The notes under the pieces: generated by a model | The model's input: the letters and a program-made list of their open reading frames with translations, nothing else | Database searches by the model: none | What the model was told of the DNA's origin: nothing | Shown: positions 1 through 5,073 of the stretch, piece by piece | How positions within the stretch are numbered: the first letter of the stretch is position 1 | Layout of the letters: the number at the start of each line of letters is the position of its first letter | Program-made: the position numbers and the translations under genes | Assembly: GCA_005240015.1 (NCBI GenBank) | Contig: SBBV01000017.1 | Coordinates: 1 to 5,073 of the forward strand | Source of the DNA: Candidatus Odyssella thessalonicensis | GTDB lineage: Bacteria > Pseudomonadota > Alphaproteobacteria > Bin65 | DNA: 5,073 nucleotides | Reading direction: 5' to 3'

Positions 1-1293
1 ACCTTGCTGGCGCTCAACGACGCCTTCGCGCTGCGCCGCGTCGGCGGAGGGCGCTTCGAGCTGCCGCCCGAGTCGGCGGTCGAGCCCGAGGCGGCGCAGG
101 CGATCATGGGCCGCGAGTTCATCTTCGACATCCAGACGCATTTCGTCGAGGAGAACGGCACCGCCTGGCGCCAGGGCCCGGTCGAGGGGGCCAAGAACTT
201 CGACGTGATCGGCCAGCTCGTGGCGGGCCTGCCGCCCAAGGCCTGCGCCGGCCACCGCGCGCATTTGAAGTGCTACGACGCCGAGAACTACATCAAGGAC
301 GTGTTCCTCGACAGCGACACGGATCTCGCGGTGCTGTCCTTCGTGCCGGCGCTGCCGGACGAGAATCCGGTTTCGATGAAGGAGGCCGCGCGCGTGCAAG
401 GGGTCGTGGCGGCGCTCGGGCAGGGCCGGCGGCTTCTGCTGCACGCGATGATCGTGCCCAATGTCGACGACCGGAAGCGCGAGTTGGCGCGCATGTCCGA
501 GATCCACAAGCAATACAACATCTCGGCATGGAAGGTTTATCCGCAGTGGGGCCCGAAGGGCGTCGGCTGGTGGGTCGACGATCCCGAGATCGGCATCCCG
601 TTCGTCGAGCAGGCGCGCAAGATCGGCGTCAAGAACATCTGCATGCACAAGGGATTCGCGTTCCCCGGCAACGAGCCGAAATTCGCCTCGGCGATCGATG
701 TCGGCCGCGCCGCGAAGAAGTATCCCGACATGAACTTCATCGTCTATCACTCGGGCATCGAGGCCGACCGGCCCGAGGGGGCGTACGATCCCAAGGCCGA
801 GCGCGGCGTCGATACGCTGATCCGCTCGCTCGAGGAGAACGGCATCGCGCCCAACTCCAACGTCTATGCCGAGATCGGCAGCACCTGGCGGCTGGTGATG
901 GCGAAGCCCGATCAGGCCGCGCATACGCTCGGCAAGCTGATCAAGCATGTCGGCGCCAAGCGCGTGCTGTGGGGCTCGGACTCGATCTGGTACGGCTCGC
1001 CGCAGGACCAGATCCAGGCCTTCCGCGCGTTCCAGATCAGCCGGGAGTTCCAGGACAGGTTCGGCTACGCGCCGCTCACGCCCGAGGTGAAGGCCGACAT
1101 CTTCGGGCTCAACGCCGCGCCGATCTACGGCGTCGATCCCGGCACGGCGCGGAAGCGCGGCAGCCTCGATGCATTGGGTCGCATGAAGGCCGAGTATCGC
1201 GAGGAGCCGTCGCCCAGCTTCGAGACGCTCGGCCCGCGCGACGCCGCCGAGTGGCAACGCTTCCAGAAGGTGCACGGCGTCGGGCCAGGCTGA
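1..1293 (+). CDS. Amidohydrolase family protein (Amidohydro_2, TIM-barrel), 5'-partial
   Basis: This is probably a metal-dependent hydrolase or decarboxylase-like enzyme of the amidohydrolase 2 superfamily; the substrate cannot be told. The frame is open to the first base and ends at TGA 1291-1293. A TTG at 4 could start it, but no ribosome site is visible, and homologues as I recall them carry an N-terminal leader, so I treat the gene as partial. Numbering from that TTG (429 residues), motifs fall in the order expected for the barrel: FDIQTH (Asp42, Gln44, His46) after strand 1, AWKVYP (Lys177), MHKG (His215), YHSG (His249) and WGSDS (Asp326). These match metal or catalytic positions at strands 1, 5, 6 and 8. 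The usual N-terminal HxH is QxH here. The C-terminal 50 residues are a charged tail. It converges on the hydrolase gene at 1551-2897. The superfamily call is firm; the reaction is unknown. Confidence 0.88.
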   Translation, partial: TLLALNDAFALRRVGGGRFELPPESAVEPEAAQAIMGREFIFDIQTHFVEENGTAWRQGPVEGAKNFDVIGQLVAGLPPKACAGHRAHLKCYDAENYIKDVFLDSDTDLAVLSFVPALPDENPVSMKEAARVQGVVAALGQGRRLLLHAMIVPNVDDRKRELARMSEIHKQYNISAWKVYPQWGPKGVGWWVDDPEIGIPFVEQARKIGVKNICMHKGFAFPGNEPKFASAIDVGRAAKKYPDMNFIVYHSGIEADRPEGAYDPKAERGVDTLIRSLEENGIAPNSNVYAEIGSTWRLVMAKPDQAAHTLGKLIKHVGAKRVLWGSDSIWYGSPQDQIQAFRAFQISREFQDRFGYAPLTPEVKADIFGLNAAPIYGVDPGTARKRGSLDALGRMKAEYREEPSPSFETLGPRDAAEWQRFQKVHGVGPG

Positions 1294-1301
1294 GGCGCGG
1301 C

Positions 1302-1472
1302 GAACCGCGAAGCGGTTCTGTCGCGAAGCCCAGGGTTGCCGCGCAGCGGGGTTGTGCCCCGAGGTGACGCGCCGGCACAACCCTTTCAGGGTTGATTCCA
1401 ATACCGCGCAATCACCCAGGGTAGCGGCTTCGCCGCAACCCTGGGCTTTGGGCCTGAACCGCTTCGCGGTTC
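1302..1472. repeat. 171-bp intergenic element with 38-nt inverted arms and nested hairpins
   Basis: The ends are exact reverse complements: 1302-1318 matches 1456-1472 (17 of 17), and 1326-1339 matches 1435-1448 (14 of 14). The two blocks are separated by 7 nt on both sides, so the arms are 38 nt each with an unmatched 7-nt gap. Each terminal 17-mer is itself a hairpin (gaaccgc, 3-nt loop, gcggttc). Inside lie a 10-bp stem (1349-1358 with 1374-1383), a 7-bp hairpin (1378-1394) and a two-part hairpin (1415-1445). There is no coding frame of note. The size and symmetry suggest a small palindromic dispersed repeat (REP/BIME- or MITE-like) sitting between convergent genes, possibly also serving as a bidirectional terminator. 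Whether it is repeated elsewhere in the genome cannot be seen here. It fills most of the 257-bp gene-free gap 1294-1550. Confidence 0.75.
1415..1445 (+). terminator. Strong hairpin, possible terminator of the amidohydrolase transcript
   Basis: An 8-bp stem (1415-1422 with 1438-1445) and a 5-bp stem (1424-1428 with 1432-1436) stack across one A/A mismatch and close on a TTC loop. The downstream sequence on the + strand has only a three-T run, so this is not a textbook intrinsic terminator. The long GC-rich stem lies about 120 nt past the amidohydrolase stop. It belongs to the 171-bp element, and its right side can pair instead with 1326-1339. Confidence 0.35.
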
Positions 1473-1517
1473 TGCTGCTCCGGTAAGCCGACGTGCGTCT
1501 CGCACCATGTTCGCGTG

Positions 1518-1533
1518 CGCTCCTTGGGGAGCG
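1518..1533 (-). terminator. Short hairpin just past the hydrolase stop, weak terminator candidate
   Basis: A perfect 6-bp stem (1518-1523 with 1528-1533) closes on a 4-nt loop, 17 nt downstream of the TAG stop at 1553-1551 on the minus strand. No U-tract follows, so termination here would be weak or depend on Rho. It lies outside the 171-bp element. Confidence 0.3.
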
Positions 1534-1550
1534 TCCTCCAGCATTCACGG

Positions 1551-2897
1551 CTACTCCGCGACCGCCGCCTTCAGGAACGCCAGCGCCTTCGGCCACCAGT
1601 CTTCGTTGGCATGCGCGCGGCCTTCGGTGGTGCCGCCGAGTGCGAGCGTCTCCTTGCTCACCGGATGCACGAAGGCGCCGGCGGTGGCGGGAACGTAGGG
1701 CGGCGCGATCGTGTGCCCGCATTTCTCGTAGACGAGGTGCTGGACGGGCCAGCGGTGGCGATGCTGCTCGAGCCGGCGGCGCGCGATCTCGGCAAGCTCG
1801 AAGCGCGGCGCCAGCCGATCGTCCTTTCCGCTCACCAGCAGCACCGGCCCGCGGATGCGCTCGACGGCGATGGTCGCGCGCTCGACCGAGGGCGCGTGAC
1901 GCATCGCGGCGTAATAGCCGGGCACGAGTGAAGCCTCGGGGTTGGCCCGGCTCCAATCGGTGAGCGGATTGTACTCGAAGAGATCGGGGACCGGCTTGCC
2001 GCCAAGCAGCCACGCGGCGTTGGGATGCGCGGCGCCGGTCTCGGCCTGACCGAACGCGCCCATCACGAGGCCGCTCGCCATGACACCCACCACCGCGCGC
2101 ACCTTGAAAAAGGTGGCGCCGACGAGGAGCGCCAGCTCGCCGCCGCGCGAGATGCCCTCGACGATGACGAAGTCCTTGGGCGGCCGGATCGTCGCGAGCG
2201 CGTAGTCGATCGCGCGGCCGACATACTCGAGCGGGATGTTGACGAGGCCGCGCGGCAGGCCCGGCACGCCGAAATAGGCGAGCGCCAGCGCCGCATAGCC
2301 GTGCGAGGCATAGAGTGCGGCGCGCGCGTGATCGGCGCCGCCGCCCGAGCCGCCGAGCACGATCATCGCCGCCGCGGGCGCGCCGGCGGGCAGCCACCAG
2401 CCGCCCTTCAAACCGGTGCTCGTCTCGAGCGCGCGGAAACGGACGCCGGGTGCGGCGACGAGACGATCCGCGCTCGCCGATGCGATCGGCGCGCCCTCGG
2501 GCGTCGAGGCGGTGAGTTTGATCGTAACCGGATCGCGCACGCGCGGCGTCGGCGCCGGCGGCGCGGCGTCGTCGCGCATCATGGACCAGATCAAGCCCGT
2601 CGCCGAGACGCCGGCATAGCTGCCGGCGACCGGCGCGGCTTTCGCCACGTCGACCTCGCCAAACGCGTTTGCCTCGAAGATCGCGCGCGAGCGCCAGAGC
2701 GAGCCGTCGCGCGCGATCATCTCGCCCGCGATCGCGACGCGCGCGCGGGGCGCGACGCCGCTCACGCGAATCGCGAGCAGCGTATCCTGCAACGCCGATG
2801 CCGGGCTGACATGCAGCACGCGTGTCATCTCGGCGCGCGCAGGCACGGCCGCGCCCGCCGCGCACGCGCCGAGAATGAGAGTGCGGCGTGGGAGCAT
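1551..2897 (-). CDS. Exported acyl-CoA thioesterase/BAAT-family alpha/beta hydrolase
   Basis: A 448-residue serine hydrolase of the acyl-CoA thioesterase / bile acid-CoA:amino acid N-acyltransferase (BAAT) family. I chose ATG 2897-2895 because it gives a clean export signal: MLPRR, a hydrophobic stretch, and a likely cut after Ala-Arg-Ala (residues 20-22). The twin arginine is Tat-like but lacks the full motif. Earlier in-frame starts at 2942 and 2984 would bury this signal. The ribosome site is weak (a GAAG a few bases upstream). Residues about 28-150 form the beta-sandwich N-domain (HVSPASALQDTLL onward); about 165-448 are the BAAT C-domain. The triad is visible: Ser250 in GISRGG, Asp359 or Asp360 in SGKDD, and His395 in KCGHTIAPPY. 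Serine rather than cysteine fits thioesterase-type members, not the amino-acid acyltransferase. Export argues against cytosolic acyl-CoA as substrate. It follows the divL-like gene by 153 bp on the same strand. Confidence 0.9.
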   Translation of the reverse strand: MLPRRTLILGACAAGAAVPARAEMTRVLHVSPASALQDTLLAIRVSGVAPRARVAIAGEMIARDGSLWRSRAIFEANAFGEVDVAKAAPVAGSYAGVSATGLIWSMMRDDAAPPAPTPRVRDPVTIKLTASTPEGAPIASASADRLVAAPGVRFRALETSTGLKGGWWLPAGAPAAAMIVLGGSGGGADHARAALYASHGYAALALAYFGVPGLPRGLVNIPLEYVGRAIDYALATIRPPKDFVIVEGISRGGELALLVGATFFKVRAVVGVMASGLVMGAFGQAETGAAHPNAAWLLGGKPVPDLFEYNPLTDWSRANPEASLVPGYYAAMRHAPSVERATIAVERIRGPVLLVSGKDDRLAPRFELAEIARRRLEQHRHRWPVQHLVYEKCGHTIAPPYVPATAGAFVHPVSKETLALGGTTEGRAHANEDWWPKALAFLKAAVAE

Positions 2898-2959
2898 TGC
2901 TTCAATTGCGACGGTCGGCCGAGTGGTGAAGCGAGCGGCCATCTTAGTTGGGCGCGCCC

Positions 2960-2982
2960 GCAGCGGAAGTGCCGGCCGCTGC
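2960..2982. other. Small hairpin in the spacer between the divL-like and hydrolase genes
   Basis: A 7-bp stem (2960-2966 with 2976-2982) closes on a 9-nt loop, next to a 10-bp GC palindrome at 2950-2959. A 12-bp perfect palindrome lies at 3008-3019. No T-run follows on the minus strand, so a terminator is not supported, and I see no convincing -35/-10 pair for the hydrolase. The spacer may simply be a transcribed leader. Confidence 0.3.
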
Positions 2983-3050
2983 ACCGGTTGTGTATCCGTT
3001 TTGTTCTTCGAAGCTTCGACATTGCCGTGGCGTCGTTCGGAATCGCCGGA

Positions 3051-4988
3051 TCAGGCCGCGGCCTTGGGGCCTGCGTCGGCCTTTTCGGAGAGCGTGCGGC
3101 GCGGCGTCATCTCGTTGAGCGGCGGCGACGACATGCGCGGCTGCGGCGAGGGCGGCGGCTGCGGAACCTTGGCGCGCAGCGGCAGCCAGCACGTCACCTT
3201 GGTGCCGATGCCGGGCTTGCTCTGCATCTCGACGCGGCCGCCGTGCAATTCGATGAGGCTGCGCACGAGGGCCAGGCCGAGGCCGGCGCCGGCCGGGCGG
3301 CCGTGCTTGTCCTTGCCGCGCACGAAGGTGTCGAAGACGCGCTTCGCGTCTTCCTCGGGAATGCCCATGCCGGTGTCTTCGACCGAGAGCGCCACTTGCG
3401 AATTGACGCGCCGCGCGGAGACGCCGATCCGCCCGCCCGCCGGCGTGAACTTGATCGCGTTGCCGACGAGGTTGAAGAGCGCGTGCTTCAGGCGCCGCTC
3501 GTCGGCCTGGATGATGCCGATGTCGGCCGGCACGTCGGTGTCGAGGTGCAGATCCTGGCCGCGCGCCCACTCGCCGGTGATCTGGACGACTCTGTCGACG
3601 ACGCCCTTCACCGCGACCGGCTCGATGTCGAGCACCATGCGGCCGGCTTCGATGACCGCGAGATCGAGGATGTCGTTGATCAGCGTCAAGAGGTGCTGCG
3701 AGGCCTCGAGGACGCCCTCGGTGTATTCGAGCTGGCGCTGGTTGAGCTGGCCGAAGTACTGGTTGTTCAGGATCTCGGTGAAGCCGATGATCGCGTTGAG
3801 CGGCGTGCGCAGCTCGTAAGAGATGTTGGCGATGAAGTCGGCCTTGACGCGGTCGGCGGCCTCGAGCGCCTCGGCCCGCTCGCGCAGCGCGCGCTCGACG
3901 CGCACCGAATCGGTGATATCGCGGCAGCTCGCGAGCACGCCGCCATCGGGCAGCGGCACCAGCGCGTAGGCGATGATGCGTCCGTCCTCGAGACGCACGC
4001 GGCCCTGGCGCACGCGCCGGTTCGTGACGCGCGCCATGATCGCGGGCTTGGCCTTGTCCCAGCTGTCCTTGACCGGCAACAGCGTGCGGAAATGCTCGAG
4101 CACGGCGCCGACATGCGGGCTGCCGCTCGTGAATTCCTCCTCGAGCTTCCAGAGATTGCGGAAGGTCGGATTGGAGAGTTTCAAGCAGCCGTCCTCGCCG
4201 AACACGGCGACGCCGTCGAAGAGATGGTCGATCGTGTCGCGCTGCACGGCCGCGAGCGTGTTGACCGAGCGCTCGAGCGCGAGACGGTAGGTGACGTTCT
4301 CGAACGTGAACAGCAGCCCGCCCAACGGATGCGGCGAGACCACCATCCAGATCGCCATGCCGTTGGGCAGGTGCAGCAGTTCCTGGCGCGGCTCGATCAG
4401 GCCCTTGATCCACGTCGTCCATTCGCTGCGCAGGCCCGCGAAATTGCCGGTCTCGGGCAGCATGCGCTGCTGGCGCAGCTGGTCGAGGAGATCGGCCAGC
4501 GTGGGCCCGGTCTCGAGCCAGGCTTCGTTGATGCCCCAGAGCCGCGCGAAGGCGCCGTTGAAGAATTTGATGGCGCCGTCCTGGCCCACGATGATGATCG
4601 CGATCGCGAGGCGCTCGAGCACCTCGTTGTGCGCGGCGGTGTGGCGCGCCACGCTCTGCTTGGTTTCCTCGGTCGAGGTGATGTCGAGCGCGTAGCCGGC
4701 GGTGGCGGCGGGCGAGATCGGCTGCTCGCCGATCTCGTAGAGGCGCCGCGTGCCCTCGACGACGATGTGCTGCTGCGTGGTCTCGAGCGCGCCGCTCGCC
4801 TGCGCCTTCTCGGCCAGCGCCCTGGCCGAGCCGGCCTCGGGACCTTCGGCGAATTCGCGGTTCTCGGCGAGCACGGCGTTGCGGTCGGCCGCCTCGACCG
4901 CGCGCACATAGGCGGTGTTGCAGTCCTGGATGCGCTGGTTCTGGTCGCGGATCCAGATCGGCACCGGAATGCTGTCGATGACGCCGCG
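3051..4988 (-). CDS. divL: DivL-like multi-PAS pseudo-histidine kinase (Tyr H-box), N-terminus missing
   Basis: Likely DivL, the alphaproteobacterial cell-cycle and polarity protein that in Caulobacter senses DivK~P and activates the CckA kinase. Residues are numbered from the GTG at 4964. PAS-like domains lie at about 1-97 (entered mid-domain), 112-225 (LAIAIIIVGQDGAIKFFN) and 242-355 (LFDGVAVFGEDG). A charged helix (355-378) leads into the HisKA-like region, where the H-box reads ISYELRTPLN with Tyr383 (codon 3818-3816) in place of histidine. This is the DivL signature. The ATPase domain (about 485-597) is intact: N-box GNAIKFT, G1 DTGMGIP, F-box VFDTFVRG and G2 GAGLGL. A Pro-rich tail (600-637) ends at TGA 3053-3051. 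GTG 4964 is not a real start: it sits inside the DSIPVPIW motif and lacks a ribosome site. The frame continues to the palindrome junction near 4988, then meets TGA at 5012-5010. Caulobacter DivL is longer, so the N-terminal part is absent. Confidence 0.85.
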   Translation of the reverse strand, partial: RGVIDSIPVPIWIRDQNQRIQDCNTAYVRAVEAADRNAVLAENREFAEGPEAGSARALAEKAQASGALETTQQHIVVEGTRRLYEIGEQPISPAATAGYALDITSTEETKQSVARHTAAHNEVLERLAIAIIIVGQDGAIKFFNGAFARLWGINEAWLETGPTLADLLDQLRQQRMLPETGNFAGLRSEWTTWIKGLIEPRQELLHLPNGMAIWMVVSPHPLGGLLFTFENVTYRLALERSVNTLAAVQRDTIDHLFDGVAVFGEDGCLKLSNPTFRNLWKLEEEFTSGSPHVGAVLEHFRTLLPVKDSWDKAKPAIMARVTNRRVRQGRVRLEDGRIIAYALVPLPDGGVLASCRDITDSVRVERALRERAEALEAADRVKADFIANISYELRTPLNAIIGFTEILNNQYFGQLNQRQLEYTEGVLEASQHLLTLINDILDLAVIEAGRMVLDIEPVAVKGVVDRVVQITGEWARGQDLHLDTDVPADIGIIQADERRLKHALFNLVGNAIKFTPAGGRIGVSARRVNSQVALSVEDTGMGIPEEDAKRVFDTFVRGKDKHGRPAGAGLGLALVRSLIELHGGRVEMQSKPGIGTKVTCWLPLRAKVPQPPPSPQPRMSSPPLNEMTPRRTLSEKADAGPKAAA

Positions 4989-5073
4989 AGGCGCAGCGCC
5001 TGCGCGGCGTCATCGACAGCATTCCGGTGCCGATCTGGATCCGCGACCAGAACCAGCGCATCCAGGACTGCAA
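4918..5073. repeat. Terminal perfect palindrome: 71-bp arms around a 14-nt turn
   Basis: Positions 4918-4988 and 5003-5073 are exact reverse complements over all 71 bases, and the match reaches the last base of the window. The 14-nt turn (4989-5002) is nearly palindromic too: 4989-4994 pairs with 4996-5001 around A4995, leaving G5002 unpaired. The left arm is the first PAS region of the divL-like gene on the minus strand. The right arm repeats the same 21 codons (VIDSIPVPIW onward) on the plus strand from 5009. Read on +, the turn gives EAQRLRG directly before VIDS, a plausible natural lead-in. This looks like a fold-back at a sequence end, most likely an assembly or amplification artefact, less likely a real inverted duplication. 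Confidence 0.95.

Noticed and set aside
270..1367. A 365-residue frame overlapping the amidohydrolase
   Set aside because: Arg-rich composition and no motifs; the amidohydrolase frame over the same bases carries all expected metal-site motifs.
2862..2870. A lipoprotein lipobox (LGAC) in the hydrolase leader
   Set aside because: Only a few hydrophobic residues separate the arginines from the cysteine, too short for a lipoprotein signal. The longer stretch ending in Ala-Arg-Ala fits a normal signal peptidase site better.
2898..2984. Longer hydrolase starts at 2942 and 2984
   Set aside because: They would place 15-29 extra polar residues before the signal peptide and have no better ribosome site.
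3008..3019. A 12-bp perfect palindrome as an operator
   Set aside because: It is a single site with no second copy and no adjacent convincing promoter, so regulation cannot be supported.
2875..3819. A 314-residue plus-strand frame antisense to divL
   Set aside because: Ser/Arg-rich shadow of a real gene, with no recognisable domain.
4962..4964. GTG as the start of the divL-like gene
   Set aside because: It falls inside the PAS motif DSIPVPIW, has no ribosome site, and in-frame coding continues upstream to the palindrome junction.
2944..5073. A 709-residue open frame on the minus strand over the divL-like gene
   Set aside because: Its product is Arg/Ala-rich low-complexity sequence with no domain, while the other minus-strand frame has three PAS domains and an ATPase. 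It is a high-GC shadow, and its start lies inside the inverted arm.

Overview
The window is strongly GC-rich and looks chromosomal, from an alphaproteobacterium (probably a Rhodospirillales-like lineage, though rank cannot be fixed here). The main evidence is a multi-PAS kinase-like protein whose H-box carries tyrosine instead of the phospho-accepting histidine. This is the hallmark of DivL, a cell-cycle protein known from Alphaproteobacteria. No transposase, tRNA, rRNA, CRISPR array, phage gene or new multi-gene system is visible.

Layout. Positions 1-1293 (+) hold a TIM-barrel amidohydrolase (Amidohydro_2 type) whose N-terminus lies off the left edge. Positions 1294-1550 are a non-coding convergent gap. 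Most of it is a 171-bp element (1302-1472) with 38-nt inverted arms, made of small hairpins that nearly all share a TTC/GAA triloop. Positions 1551-2897 (-) encode an exported alpha/beta hydrolase of the BAAT/acyl-CoA thioesterase family with a complete Ser-Asp-His triad. Positions 2898-3050 are a short spacer. Positions 3051 to about 4988 (-) encode the DivL-like protein: three PAS domains, a HisKA-like helix pair with Tyr, and an intact ATPase domain. It lacks its N-terminus.

The right end (4918-5073) is a near-perfect hairpin: 71 bp of divL-like coding sequence, a 14-nt turn, then the same 71 bp inverted up to the last base. It breaks the divL frame. The most economical reading is a fold-back artefact at a contig end, although a real palindromic junction cannot be excluded from the sequence alone.

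Functional links are weak. The two enzymes converge on a shared 3' region. The hydrolase follows divL in the same direction after about 150 bp and may or may not share its transcript. No common pathway is evident. The points most worth a second look are the Tyr H-box, the structured intergenic repeat and the terminal palindrome.
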